Assembly (NCBI GenBank): GCA_024236155.1
Contig: JACKLA010000005.1
Span: 1 to 64,000, forward strand
Reading direction: 5' to 3'
DNA: 64,000 bases
Origin: Sphingomonadaceae bacterium
Lineage (GTDB): Bacteria; Pseudomonadota; Alphaproteobacteria; Sphingomonadales; Sphingomonadaceae
Position numbers and translations under genes: made by a program. Each line of letters opens with the position of its first letter. The stretch's first letter is position 1. Under the pieces are notes generated by a model. The model saw only the letters and a program-made list of their open reading frames with translations. It had not been told where the DNA came from and made no database searches. Below are positions 18,165-26,973 of this stretch, piece after piece.

Positions 18165-18386
18165 TCAGAATTCATCGAGCATCGCCCCGTGCACTGTATG
18201 CACCACGCGCGCTGCCAAATGCGCTGGAAGAGCGTTGTAGTCACCCTCATCAAGCGCGAAGTATCCCAGTTCGCGGTCCTCGATGATGTGCTGATCGAAG
18301 AAGCTGTGCAGCGCCCGACACTCTGCCACAGCCAGTGCGGCAAAGTAGCGTTCCGAGTTCGAATTGGTTCGAGCAATTGAAGCCAT
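18165..18386 (-). CDS. Hypothetical small protein, 73 aa
   Basis: No recognised family. The gene is supported by a near-perfect Shine-Dalgarno (AGGAGGAAATC before the ATG at 18386) and by its own terminator. The product is acidic and rich in alanine and histidine (YFAALAVAECRALHSFFDQHI), predicted mostly helical and cytosolic. A 16-bp near-perfect palindrome (18403-18418) lies just upstream. It is one of several small genes in this plasmid-like segment. Confidence 0.7.
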   Translation of the reverse strand: MASIARTNSNSERYFAALAVAECRALHSFFDQHIIEDRELGYFALDEGDYNALPAHLAARVVHTVHGAMLDEF

Positions 18387-18402
18387 GATTTCCTCCTGAT
18401 GT

Positions 18403-18418
18403 CTGCCGTTGACGGCAG
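18403..18418. promoter_or_regulatory. Palindrome upstream of the 73-aa gene
   Basis: CTGCCGT-TG-ACGGCAG: 7-bp arms with a 2-bp centre, 17 bp upstream of the start codon. Possible operator or 5'-UTR hairpin. Confidence 0.4.
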
Positions 18419-18428
18419 GAGCAGGACG

Positions 18429-18579
18429 GATGGGCGTGCGGCCGGTGGGTCAGGGATCGCCCCAAAGGGCGACCGCGCAGCGGCGGTAGGGGTAACGATT
18501 TTGTCGGACCGTAGCGCAGCGAAGGGGAGGCAAAATGGTGGGACCCTGCCGTCCTTGACGCGCCGGTCGCACGCCCATC
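18429..18579. repeat. Long-range inverted repeat enclosing a structured gene-free segment
   Basis: Arms of 17 bp at 18429-18445 and 18563-18579 are inverted complements at 16 of 17 positions, enclosing 117 bp with no ORF. Inside are a small hairpin GCCC-CAAA-GGGC and GC-rich repeats of GTAGCG/GCAGCG type. The whole gap 18387-18624 contains no supported gene. Confidence 0.5.
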
Positions 18580-18624
18580 AAAATGGGAGAACGTGAGCCA
18601 GGCCCCCTCCCCTCCGGTCCCGAG

Positions 18625-19062
18625 CTAGATTGCTGCCGAGACCTTTTGCGCGACTTCTGTAAGCGTCGCCTGAAGCCGATTGATCTCTGACAGGCTGGTC
18701 CCGCTGGGCACGTATCGCGTCACGAGGAATTCGCGCGACTGCGACATGGAGTGCAAGTGTTCGCGTGTCCGTTTCCTAAGCACTAGACCAAGTTCGACGG
18801 CGAGGTCCGCCCTTGCCGCGAGGTTGTGCTGGAGCCCCCGGACGTAGCCTGCGCTGTGACCCGATTGGAGAAGGAAGGCGTTCAAGTACAGTTCGATCGC
18901 ATGGATCGCGACCATGCGAAATGGTGCCCGCGATTGCGGCTCTTTGGGGCGCCCATTTTGCAAGAGCAGCACCGCTGCCATCCGGTACTCATTGGCGAGA
19001 GAAATGACCCCGGCGGGAGTCGCGGTTTCGCCCGGATAATTGACAGGAGTCAGATCGTTCAT
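18625..19062 (-). CDS. HEPN-like hypothetical protein, 145 aa
   Basis: Start taken at the ATG at 19062 (MNDLTPVNYPG). The helical pattern with AIHAIELYLNAFLL and, about 20 residues on, GLQHNLAARADLAVELGL resembles HEPN-domain proteins, which include RNases of toxin-antitoxin and defence systems. RMVAIH fits the R-x4-H catalytic motif, but it lies in an earlier helix than usual, so RNase activity is uncertain. No nucleotidyltransferase partner is adjacent. Alternative: a plain structural HEPN-like protein of the mobile element. Confidence 0.55.
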   Translation of the reverse strand: MNDLTPVNYPGETATPAGVISLANEYRMAAVLLLQNGRPKEPQSRAPFRMVAIHAIELYLNAFLLQSGHSAGYVRGLQHNLAARADLAVELGLVLRKRTREHLHSMSQSREFLVTRYVPSGTSLSEINRLQATLTEVAQKVSAAI

Positions 19063-19126
19063 GGCGCTTAAGTAGCACCATTCTGGCAAACGAATGCTGA
19101 AAGACCTCCGTCATTTCAGGCACAAG

Positions 19127-19159
19127 AAGGGGCGCTGCCCGATATGGACAGCGCCCCTT
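19127..19159 (-). terminator. Rho-independent terminator downstream of ssb
   Basis: Arms AAGGGGCGCTG (19127-19137) and CAGCGCCCCTT (19149-19159) pair perfectly over 11 bp; read on the minus strand the stem is followed by CTTGTG. It lies 26 nt after the ssb stop. Confidence 0.75.
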
Positions 19160-19185
19160 TCGAGCGGGATCGATGATGATGGAAG

Positions 19186-19584
19186 TCAGTCGATCTCGGT
19201 AGCGTCCTGATTGTCGTTATCGTCACCGCTGCCGTTGCCGCGCGAGAGGAAGTCGACCTTGTCGGCGAGGATCTCGGTGCCGTAGCGCTTGACCCCGTCC
19301 TTGTCCTCCCACTGGGTGTAGTGGATGCGGCCCTGGACACTGACCAGCTGGCCCTTGGAACAGTACTGGCCGACGGTCTTGGCGAGGCCGTTGAAGCAGG
19401 TCACCCGGTGGAACTCGCTTTCCTTGGCGGTGTAGCCGTTCTCGTCCTTGTAGGTCTTGCCGTCCTTGTCGCGTGCGGGGCGATCGGTGACGACGGTGAT
19501 CCCGGTGACACTGGTGCCGCTTTGGGTCGAACGGACGTCGGGGCGGCTAGCGATGCGGCCGGTGAGGATTGCGATGTTGGTCAT
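19186..19584 (-). CDS. ssb: Single-stranded DNA-binding protein, plasmid type, 132 aa
   Basis: OB-fold protein that coats single-stranded DNA. Canonical features: MTNIAILTGRIASRPDVRST at the N terminus, TDRPARDKDGK, and GQLVSVQGRIHYTQWEDKDGVKRYGTEI-type core (about 75-105). The C-terminal tail is acidic but ends DATEID and lacks the usual DIPF-like tip, as in some plasmid-borne SSBs; it may therefore not recruit host partners in the normal way. AAGGAC precedes the ATG at 19584. In this context it probably serves conjugative transfer or establishment. Confidence 0.93.
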   Translation of the reverse strand: MTNIAILTGRIASRPDVRSTQSGTSVTGITVVTDRPARDKDGKTYKDENGYTAKESEFHRVTCFNGLAKTVGQYCSKGQLVSVQGRIHYTQWEDKDGVKRYGTEILADKVDFLSRGNGSGDDNDNQDATEID

Positions 19585-20144
19585 GATGTAAGTCCTTCAG
19601 TTCTTCAATCCGGAGACCATCTCCGGCTTGCGAACATCCAGAAGAAGCAGGGCAAGGTAGGACCGCACCACAGGCCTGTAAGGCCGAAGGGGAACCTGTT
19701 CATGACGGGTGGTGCGGGCAGGCGCGCGAAGCGCGACAACACGGCCGGAAAGGAACGGGTTGCGGTTCCTCAGCTGACCTGGTTCAGGACTGTTCGCGAA
19801 GAAAGCCGGATGGGTGTGGGGTGCGGGCCTGAAGGTGCCAAGACCCTGCTGCAATCAACCTGCCCCATTGCCTTCCGATGCCGCCAGGAGATCCATGAAG
19901 CCGAAGCGCTGCTTCCCGGTCTTCCTCGTTCTCGAACGCCACGTCGAGGTCGGGGGCGGATCCGAACATCTGCAGGAACGATCACAGAAAAAAGCGCTTC
20001 TTCGGGTTAATTTCGAGCGTTGCGGAAGGTCAGCATTGCGCCCTAACATTGGTCATTGACGCGCTGCCGACGATCGCCGGAAAGCAGGCATCTATTTAGG
20101 GCTGGACACTTGCGAAATCCCTTATCCGAGGCAATATCCACTGA
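19585..20144. other. Gene-free or weakly coding region of 560 bp
   Basis: Contains a hairpin CCGGAGA-CCA-TCTCCGG (19610-19626) just upstream of ssb and GC-rich repeats. Short minus-strand frames exist, for example a 61-residue one at 19784-19969 beginning MFGSAPDLDVAFENEEDR, whose acidic start looks protein-like but which has no ribosome-binding site. I do not call a gene here. Confidence 0.4.
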
Positions 20145-20960
20145 ATGCAGCCGAACTCGGAAAATCATGATCTCGGCCTGCATGGTTCCAAGGTTGAGCT
20201 GATTGAAGCGCAGCTGCGCGCACGTGCATATTCGCCGCACCGCCACGACACCTATACGATCGCAATGACCACGGCCGGGGTGCAGTCGTTCCATTACCGT
20301 GGCAATCACTGGCGCTCGTTGCCGGGGCAGGTGCTGATCTTGCATCCCGACGAAGTGCACGACGGATATTGCTGCGACGAGGCCGGGTTTGCCTATCGGG
20401 CCGTCCATGTGCCGCCTGCCCATGTGCAGACCGTGATCGGCGGAGCAGCGCTGCCGTTTCTGCGCGAAGTGGTTTCGATCGACGGCGATCTGGTCGGTTC
20501 GGCGCTTCGCCTGATCGCGATCTGCTCTGACGGAAACGATCTGTTTGGCTATCAGGACGCCCTTCACCAGCTCGTCTCGGCAATGCAGCGGCGCGAGGGC
20601 ACCCTGCCCACCCGTCGGACCGTCAATCGCGAAGCGGTGATGCGGGTGCGCGAGTTCCTCGACAGTGTTCCGGAACCCGGGACCAACCTCGACCAACTCG
20701 AAGAACTCGCTGGCTATGACCGCTGGCAGCTTTCGCGGGACTTCCGCGCGCTGCTTGGGACCAGTCCCTATCGCTATCTGCAGTGCCGCAGGCTCGAGCG
20801 CGCCGGACGGCTGCTGCGTAGCGGGCTTGGGCTTGCAGCGGCTGCTCACGAAGCCGGTTTCGCGGACCAGAGCCATTATGGCAGGGTCTTCAGGCGCACC
20901 TTTGGGACCACGCCGCTGGCCTGGCACCGGCCCGGGCAGCCGCGCACAATCGTTCTATAA
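20145..20960 (+). CDS. AraC-family transcriptional regulator, 271 aa
   Basis: N-terminal AraC-type cupin sensor domain (about 15-100, with YSPHRHDTYTIAMTTAG and LPGQVLILHPDEVHDG) and C-terminal double HTH (about 165-262), including AHEAGFADQSHYGRVFRRTFGTTP, which is the typical second helix-turn-helix and AraC signature. It is read in the same direction as the CPBP protease and esterase genes that follow after 30 nt and may control them; the inducer is unknown. Confidence 0.9.
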   Translation: MQPNSENHDLGLHGSKVELIEAQLRARAYSPHRHDTYTIAMTTAGVQSFHYRGNHWRSLPGQVLILHPDEVHDGYCCDEAGFAYRAVHVPPAHVQTVIGGAALPFLREVVSIDGDLVGSALRLIAICSDGNDLFGYQDALHQLVSAMQRREGTLPTRRTVNREAVMRVREFLDSVPEPGTNLDQLEELAGYDRWQLSRDFRALLGTSPYRYLQCRRLERAGRLLRSGLGLAAAAHEAGFADQSHYGRVFRRTFGTTPLAWHRPGQPRTIVL

Positions 20961-20990
20961 CGCGTCCCGGCGCGGCGCTATCGCGCCGGA

Positions 20991-21899
20991 ATGACGCAAA
21001 CTCTCTTTTCGCCCGAACCGCATCGTGGCTGGCTGCCCTGGGTGTGGATTTCACCCGTGATCTGCATCCTGCTCGTCGCATTCTCCAGCATTCCGGTCGA
21101 TCTGGGCCTCGAATCGATCGGGCTGGTCGATGCCGAGGGCAATCCACGATCCACCATCGGGTTCTGCCTGTTCCTGCTGCTTCCCTTCGCCGCGATGGGA
21201 GCCGCCGTCTGGGCCTGGTCAAGGTTCGTCGAAAGGCGGAGCCTCGCGACCATGGGTCTGACCGGCACGCAGTGGCTGCGCCGCCACCTTACCGGCATAG
21301 CCATCGGCATCGGCATGATTGCCCTGGCGGTCTTCTCGATCTGGCTCGCCGGCGGCTATGTCAGGGGAGATGTCTTTCCTGCATTTGCCTCTCCCGTAGC
21401 GCTATTCTGGATCGCAGTTCTGCTGCTCTGCTTTGCGTTCCAGTCGGGCGTGGAGGAGTTCATCTTCCGCGGCTGGCTGCTCTCCACGGCAACGCGCCGC
21501 TGGAACCTGACGGCGGGGTTCATCGCCAGTTCGGTCGCTTTCGCGTTTCTGCACTTCTCGCCGAACCAGCCGGTTCGCGAAATCGTCATGACGTTCACTT
21601 TCGGACTGTTCGCTTGCGCATGGGCCTGGCGGACCGGCAATATCTGGGGTGTGATGGGTTGGCACGCGGGCTGGAATTGGTTCACGGGCGTCGGCTTTGC
21701 CGTGCCGATCACCGGGCTCGATCTGCAGCTGCCAGCCCTGATTGTGCAGCTGACGCCCGCCGGGCCGGATGCGCTGACGGGTGGACCCTCCGGGCCCGAG
21801 GGCAGCCTGCTGACGATTGGCCTTCTGGCTGCGGGCACGCTGCTTGTGTTGTTCTGGCCCCGAACCGCCCCAGCCGCAACGGAGCACGTTCCGGCATGA
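20991..21899 (+). CDS. CPBP-family intramembrane metalloprotease, 302 aa
   Basis: Multi-spanning membrane protein of the CPBP/Abi (Rce1-like) family. Motif 1 is EEFIFR at 155-160, motif 2 is FLHFS (His188) and a later WHAGWNW supplies the third conserved histidine region, so the active site is complete. About eight hydrophobic segments. The stop overlaps the start of the esterase gene (ATGA), so the two are co-translated. Substrate unknown; members process bacteriocins or act in immunity or signalling. Confidence 0.88.
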   Translation: MTQTLFSPEPHRGWLPWVWISPVICILLVAFSSIPVDLGLESIGLVDAEGNPRSTIGFCLFLLLPFAAMGAAVWAWSRFVERRSLATMGLTGTQWLRRHLTGIAIGIGMIALAVFSIWLAGGYVRGDVFPAFASPVALFWIAVLLLCFAFQSGVEEFIFRGWLLSTATRRWNLTAGFIASSVAFAFLHFSPNQPVREIVMTFTFGLFACAWAWRTGNIWGVMGWHAGWNWFTGVGFAVPITGLDLQLPALIVQLTPAGPDALTGGPSGPEGSLLTIGLLAAGTLLVLFWPRTAPAATEHVPA

Positions 21900-22825
21900 G
21901 AATTTCCATGACGTGTCTGCTGCTGGCGCTTGCACTGGGGGCGACAGTCGTCGCTGGATGGGCCAGCGATGGGGTCGGTGTTCCGGCACAGCGGGGTGAG
22001 GGGCTGCCGTTCGAGCTGCTAGGCACGGAAGTGCATGATCTGCCCGACGCAGTACGCGGTATCGATTATCAAATCTTCGTCAGCCTGCCCGCGAGTTATG
22101 CGGAAAACCCTCAGCGCCGCTATCCTGTCGTTTATGTCACCGATGCGGATTATGGATTTGCCATGCTGAGTTCCATCGGTCGGCGAATGAATGGCGCGGA
22201 GCCTCGCGTACAGGAATTCATCACGATTGGGCTGTCCTACGGCAAGGGTGAGTATCCGATGGCCAGCCGCCGCCGCGACTACACGCCGACACAACGCGGC
22301 GCCAGTGATGCGCCTGCCGATGCCCGGCACGGGGAATCGCTGCAATATCGCGAATATATCGCGAGCGTGGTGTTTCCCTATGTGGAACAGCACTATCGCA
22401 CCCTGCCAGATAGGCGAATCTTTGTCGGACATTCCTATGGCGGATTGCTTGGCGCCCAGATCCTGCTGACACGACCGGACATGTTCAGCGGCTATCTGCT
22501 CGGCAGTCCGTCCTTCTGGTTCGACAGGCGGTACCTTATTCGGCACGCTCCCGCGATGCTCGATGCGCATGCCGACCTCGAGGCGAACGTCTATCTTAAT
22601 GTTGGTGAGTTCGAGGAACTTCGCAAAGGTGATCATCGCTATCAGCAGGAGGTAGACATGGTGGGCGATAACGCCGCCTTCACTGCATTGCTCCGGTCGC
22701 GGAACTATCGAGGCCTCAACCTGCGGGACGAGGTGCTGCCGGGGGAAGACCACATGACGGTCGCTCCCAGAGGCTTCACGCAAGGGCTGCTCTACCTGTT
22801 ACCGGATGAACTGAGCGGGAGCTAG
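21896..22825 (+). CDS. Exported alpha/beta-hydrolase esterase (PF00756, IroE/Fes-like), 309 aa
   Basis: Starts at the ATG overlapping the protease stop. Signal peptide MRISMTCLLLALALGATVVA. The fold matches the esterase-D-like family: RIFVGHSYGGLLGAQILLT with nucleophile Ser180, LLGSPSFWFDRRY after it, and GEDHMTV with catalytic His286. Relatives hydrolyse siderophore esters or acyl glycosides; the substrate here cannot be read from sequence. Coupling to a membrane protease is unusual. Confidence 0.85.
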   Translation: MRISMTCLLLALALGATVVAGWASDGVGVPAQRGEGLPFELLGTEVHDLPDAVRGIDYQIFVSLPASYAENPQRRYPVVYVTDADYGFAMLSSIGRRMNGAEPRVQEFITIGLSYGKGEYPMASRRRDYTPTQRGASDAPADARHGESLQYREYIASVVFPYVEQHYRTLPDRRIFVGHSYGGLLGAQILLTRPDMFSGYLLGSPSFWFDRRYLIRHAPAMLDAHADLEANVYLNVGEFEELRKGDHRYQQEVDMVGDNAAFTALLRSRNYRGLNLRDEVLPGEDHMTVAPRGFTQGLLYLLPDELSGS

Positions 22826-22906
22826 TCGGCGGCAAAGCACGCTGCCGTGAAGTTAGTCAGCTCATAGCGCGGTCCAGGCGAGCACGGATGGAGAAAGGAA
22901 TTGTCG

Positions 22907-23584
22907 ATGAAGTACTTGCAGATTGGGTTTGTTGGTTCTGCCGCATTGCTCGCAGCCTTCCCTGCAATGATTGCCTGGCCAACACCAGCGGCTGCGCAAG
23001 GTGTGTTTCCCTGCGGTGGCGGCCCGAACGAGGAACAGATTGGCGTGGATCGGCAGGGGCCGGTCACCGTCCCGCTGTGTATTGAGCGGCAAAGCACAGC
23101 GCAGGGCAATTCGCCAGGCAGCTCGGATGTTCCCTATGTCTACATCCCGCGTCACGTGCCGCCGCCAAAAGGCTGGAAGAAGGTGTATGGCGCATGGAAG
23201 GGATTTGAGATCGAACGTGACCCAGTTACTGACCGCTACAGTTGGGACTATGTCATTTCGCTTGGTCATGCGACGCCCGAGGAGGCCAAGACCGCCGTCC
23301 GGGAGCTATGCCTAGCGCGCGAGCCGATCTTCGCGGAAAGCAGTCCGTCCACCTGCGAAGGATTCGTGATCGACGATCCCTATGTCATTGTCATCCAATA
23401 CCCCGATGTGGACTACTTCGGCGGCCAGCGCGGATCCTATTTCGTGAATTCCAGCAATGTGCCCGAGATCGAAGGACTGGTGGAACGTGCGCCAGGACGT
23501 TGGGATGTGTGCAGCGAAGTTCGGCACCAAGAAGGGCAATGCGCAAATGTCGTGGCCCTCTTGGAAAATGGGATAATTCCATGA
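22907..23584 (+). CDS. Hypothetical secreted protein, 225 aa
   Basis: ATG at 22907 with AAAGGA 8 nt upstream; an in-frame TTG at 22901 would add two residues. Clear signal peptide ending AAAQG. The mature protein has about six cysteines and no recognised domain; PRHVPPPKGWKKVYGAWKGFEIERDP is followed by a mixed alpha/beta region. It lies 81 nt after the esterase stop and may belong to the same transcript. Confidence 0.7.
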   Translation: MKYLQIGFVGSAALLAAFPAMIAWPTPAAAQGVFPCGGGPNEEQIGVDRQGPVTVPLCIERQSTAQGNSPGSSDVPYVYIPRHVPPPKGWKKVYGAWKGFEIERDPVTDRYSWDYVISLGHATPEEAKTAVRELCLAREPIFAESSPSTCEGFVIDDPYVIVIQYPDVDYFGGQRGSYFVNSSNVPEIEGLVERAPGRWDVCSEVRHQEGQCANVVALLENGIIP

Positions 23585-24129
23585 TCTTCTAGCCAATGTC
23601 GCGTTTTGCTAGAGACGGTCTCGGGCCTTCCGATTCCCGGCTCATGTTTTGTTCCACGGAAGGTCGAACGAGCGGTTCTCGATAACTCTATTGCATTTGG
23701 ATCAGCCGCTTCCGTTATGCCCCAAATCAGCGCCAGCGCGGCAATATAGGCCATCGCCATGATCAGCATCAGTGCAGGTTTAGACAGACAACTAGATCAC
23801 AGAACCTGTCAGGTGAAGGATGGCTCTTCTTGATCGCGCCGGTTTGCCCGATACTCACGGAAGGGCAACCGGCTATTAAAGGTGCACCTCTAGATTCGTA
23901 AGGCCAATGGCGGCTACCCAATTCAGCTTCACTGAAAGCCGACAGTCGGCATATGGCCCAATTCCAGTCATATAATTCGGAAGACCTCAATGGGCAGCTT
24001 CTGGGCCGATACCGGACTGTCGCCTTCTGACTGGCTAGGCGCCGGTTGCTGCCTGTCCGGTTCGTAGAGCCGAATTTGAGAAAGCGGACAATCGGACGAA
24101 TCAATGGCGCTACCAGCAAAGTGCGAGCG
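23585..24129. other. Gene-free region of 545 bp
   Basis: No supported gene. Short overlapping frames on the minus strand have low-complexity, frame-shadow character. A small palindrome GCCGACAGTCGGC (23937-23949) is the only structure noted. It lies downstream of the SMC-like gene, where an effector gene could once have been. Confidence 0.4.
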
Positions 24130-26601
24130 TCAGACCTTCTGACTGAGTGAGCGATAGTAACGAAACTGACCGGAACCCTGCGGGTCTTCAAACTGAAAGC
24201 AACGGGCGAAATCATCGATCGCCTGCATCACGCCCTTGAGCGAGGGTGCGCTGAATGCCTGGGTCTGTCCGGTCGCCCAATGTGAAAGGTAGTTGGTGAC
24301 AATCGTCGTAACGGAAGTTTGAAGTCCTGTTACTTGTACGGGCTCGAGCACCAGGCTTCCCGCCGCCTGATGCAGATTGACGGCTTCCTTGATCGGATCG
24401 ATCAATGTCTTCGCCATCTGCTTGTCGTCGTTGAAGGCAACGCCGATGGGAACTGGTATCGCCACTTTCTGGATGACTTCTTCCAGTTTGAATTCGAGAT
24501 ATTGCCGAATGCGCGGTGCCGCATCGGTGATGTTACCGGTATCGAGGAAGTTGTGGGTTGCATCTCGTATTTTGTGGACAGCGCCAGACTGGGGCAGAAC
24601 CGATGTTCGCGCTGTTCCCTGAATACATTGGTGCCACCAGCCTCCTTCGTTCGAGTTCGTGTTAAAAAGCTTTTCCAAGGCGGTGTCATGGCTAAGCAAG
24701 ATGACTTGTGGGCCGTCCGGGACGCCAGGCCGGGCAAATTGGGTCTTGATGACATTCATCAGATGGAATTGGTGCCCGGAATCGAAACTGGAGGTAACAT
24801 CGTCGAGGATCAGGAATTTGGCACCGCCACCGTACAGTGCTGCTGCGGCCAGGTAGACGCTGATTGCAAAGGCGTTGCGATAGCTTTCAGATAACACCGC
24901 TTGGGCGGAAATGTCAGGCAGCGTCCAGAACTCCGCCAGCGAGATGGCAAGTTCTTCGCTGCCAGCTCTTTTCTTAAGTGCTGGCACAACATCGCTGAAC
25001 ATGATGGCAGCGAAGATTTCCTTGGTCCTCGGTTCGATCGCTGCGAGGCGGCGGGCGCTGGCATTGGATTCCGCCGTCGCAAATACACCGCTGGCCTGAT
25101 CGAGGAACTCCTTGACCTGGCGGATATGATTCAGTTCGTTGGTTACCTCTTCGTGCTTTGCATTCGCAGAGCGCAGATCTGACAGATTGGCCTGAAGCCG
25201 CCGGGCGGCCTCCGCTTTTTCGACAACCGCTGTCAGCTTGTCCGGCAGACCGGCTTCCAGTTCGACTTTGGCTTGAAGGAGTTCGGAAATCTTGGCCATT
25301 GCCCGATCGGCTAGGGTCTTCACCCATTTAACGAGCGTGCGCGTTTGTTCTTCGCTGAGAGAACCTTTCACTCCATTGGTCTTGGCGTCGGCAAGCAGAC
25401 TGGATTCTTCCGGCTGCACGCCCAGCTTTTCCAGATCGTCCAATTGATTCCAGCCCTTTGAGATCCAGCTCGCTGCCAGGGTCTTTGAGGCGGCTTCCAC
25501 GGCATCGAAAGCCGCGAGCTTGTCGCGGACGTGATCGAGCACCGAGTCCGGGCCGGACCTGTCACATGTCGGACAAGTCGTGGGATCCTGCCATGCAGCA
25601 TCTGCTAGAATGGCCTCGCTGACGGAAAAGAGTTGGCGAAAGACGTCCCCCTGAGTGAGTTCAAGTGCATCATCGCGGGCCTTGCTGAGAGCATTGAGTT
25701 CAGCGGCGTCTTCCGCCGACGGCGCGGTTGCGAGAGCTTCTGTCCAGCGGGAATGGTCCCTGATGATCGTTGCCAGCTTGTTGCGCGCTTCTCCGCCTTC
25801 AGCTGCCTTTGCTGCGTCTACGCATGAGCCCGGATCGATCTCCTCAAATGTCCGCCCATCGCAAAGCGGTTTCAGTAGTGGAATGCTACTGAGTGCAGAG
25901 TGCGCTCGCGCCAGCATGTCTGCTTCTGATTGGGCCGGATCATAGTCATCCCCGACAAGCGCGTTATAGGCCTCCTTGATGTTGGCACTGGCACGTTGTG
26001 CGGAGACGGCAGCGGCCTTTTGCTCGGCGTGCTTTGCGGCGACGCCGAAATGGTTGTTGAACGAGCGGGTATGAGCAAGGCTTGCCAATCCCTGCCGCAA
26101 AGCCGAGTAGCGCTTGAGTCCAAGAAGGCCGGCGAACGATCGCCCACGCTTTTGCGGTGTGAGGTCGATGAATTCCTGGAACGTCTTTCCATCAAGGAGG
26201 ACGAACTCGCGGTTCAGATCAGCCAGGATAGCGTTTCCGTCGGCTCCGTTTGATGCGGAGACGGTCCGCAGGCCCGCTGCGTCGCGCTGAATGGTGACCA
26301 TGACCGGATTGCCGCCACCAGATGGTGACAAGGTCAACATGATCGTCCCGACCCCGCCGGAGTGGAAACGATTGAGGTAGTATGTTGAGCCCTGTTCGGC
26401 GGCTGGAAGATCATCCAGCTTGGCGATGCGACCAGTGATTGCGTAGACCAAGGCATCAAAGATCGAGGTTTTTCCGACACCATTCGGGGCTGATACCGAA
26501 TTGACCTTCTCGGGCTTGAGTTTCAGCACTAGGGGAGCGCCCTCGTTGTTGATTCCTCGGAAACCCTCAATCGAGATTTGCTGAAGATACCAGCTACTCA
26601 T
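24130..26601 (-). CDS. SMC/Rad50-like AAA ATPase, defence-associated, 823 aa
   Basis: ABC-type ATPase with long coiled-coil middle. N-terminal Walker A APNGVGKT (38-45) after the Rad50-like QISIEGFRGIN; central zinc-hook-like CPTC (Cys343, Cys346); signature LSESYRNA (570-577), Walker B FLILDD (596-601) and the switch His638 (LLSHDT). About 180 residues follow the ATPase head, longer than in Rad50/RecN and without a recognised domain. Its start overlaps the stop of an 80-aa gene (ATGA). It resembles SMC subunits of Lamassu-like systems, but no nuclease subunit is in the operon, so the assignment to a known system is open. Confidence 0.8.
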   Translation of the reverse strand: MSSWYLQQISIEGFRGINNEGAPLVLKLKPEKVNSVSAPNGVGKTSIFDALVYAITGRIAKLDDLPAAEQGSTYYLNRFHSGGVGTIMLTLSPSGGGNPVMVTIQRDAAGLRTVSASNGADGNAILADLNREFVLLDGKTFQEFIDLTPQKRGRSFAGLLGLKRYSALRQGLASLAHTRSFNNHFGVAAKHAEQKAAAVSAQRASANIKEAYNALVGDDYDPAQSEADMLARAHSALSSIPLLKPLCDGRTFEEIDPGSCVDAAKAAEGGEARNKLATIIRDHSRWTEALATAPSAEDAAELNALSKARDDALELTQGDVFRQLFSVSEAILADAAWQDPTTCPTCDRSGPDSVLDHVRDKLAAFDAVEAASKTLAASWISKGWNQLDDLEKLGVQPEESSLLADAKTNGVKGSLSEEQTRTLVKWVKTLADRAMAKISELLQAKVELEAGLPDKLTAVVEKAEAARRLQANLSDLRSANAKHEEVTNELNHIRQVKEFLDQASGVFATAESNASARRLAAIEPRTKEIFAAIMFSDVVPALKKRAGSEELAISLAEFWTLPDISAQAVLSESYRNAFAISVYLAAAALYGGGAKFLILDDVTSSFDSGHQFHLMNVIKTQFARPGVPDGPQVILLSHDTALEKLFNTNSNEGGWWHQCIQGTARTSVLPQSGAVHKIRDATHNFLDTGNITDAAPRIRQYLEFKLEEVIQKVAIPVPIGVAFNDDKQMAKTLIDPIKEAVNLHQAAGSLVLEPVQVTGLQTSVTTIVTNYLSHWATGQTQAFSAPSLKGVMQAIDDFARCFQFEDPQGSGQFRYYRSLSQKV

Positions 26602-26840
26602 GACGCACCGCCACCGTTCTGCTCTGCTGGATCGAGCGGGGCCGATATAACTGCCAGTAATTGATCGAGAAGTTGGCCTTGGTCGATCGCGGCATCATTG
26701 CTGAGATCGGGCAGCGCTGTTGAAAGTATCTGCGCAAGTCCAGGGTTGAGGTCCTTCAGCTTGTTCACGAATGTCGCTATGTTCTGATCAACCGTCAGGT
26801 TGTCCTCGATTTCGAACACGATGGTCTGCTGCGGCATCAC
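26598..26840 (-). CDS. Small partner protein of the SMC-like ATPase, 80 aa
   Basis: No recognised family. GTG at 26840 or ATG at 26837, both after GAGGG. Acidic, helical protein (NIATFVNKLKDLNPGLAQIL, DQGQLLDQLLAVISAPL) with a disordered C terminus. Translational overlap with the ATPase gene strongly suggests a stoichiometric subunit, comparable in place to the small accessory subunits of SMC-type defence systems. Confidence 0.6.
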   Translation of the reverse strand: MMPQQTIVFEIEDNLTVDQNIATFVNKLKDLNPGLAQILSTALPDLSNDAAIDQGQLLDQLLAVISAPLDPAEQNGGGAS

Positions 26841-26934
26841 TCAGTCGCCCTCATTTGACGTGGCTGTCTGTGCCGGATTGCGAAGACGGGTTTCGAGTCC
26901 GGCTGCCACGATTCTGCTGCCGCCTATAACATAA

Positions 26935-26970
26935 TATTGCACATTAACACTACCACCGTTATTGTGCATA
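26935..26970. promoter_or_regulatory. Promoter/operator with inverted repeat before the HTH-nucleotidyltransferase operon
   Basis: Half-sites TATTGCACA (26935-26943) and TGTGCATA (26963-26970) form an imperfect dyad, next to AT-rich CATAATAT. It ends 3 nt before the ATG at 26974, a good place for autoregulation by the HTH protein; it lies between divergent operons. Confidence 0.5.
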
Positions 26971-26973
26971 TCA

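Noticed and set aside
19784..19969. Small minus-strand frame beginning MFGSAPDLDVAFENEEDR
   Set aside because: Protein-like start but no ribosome-binding site or known family; mentioned under the gap only.
23437..24215. Minus-strand frames of 110 and 148 residues downstream of the SMC-like gene
   Set aside because: They overlap the ends of neighbouring genes, have no motifs and no start signal; treated as gap.
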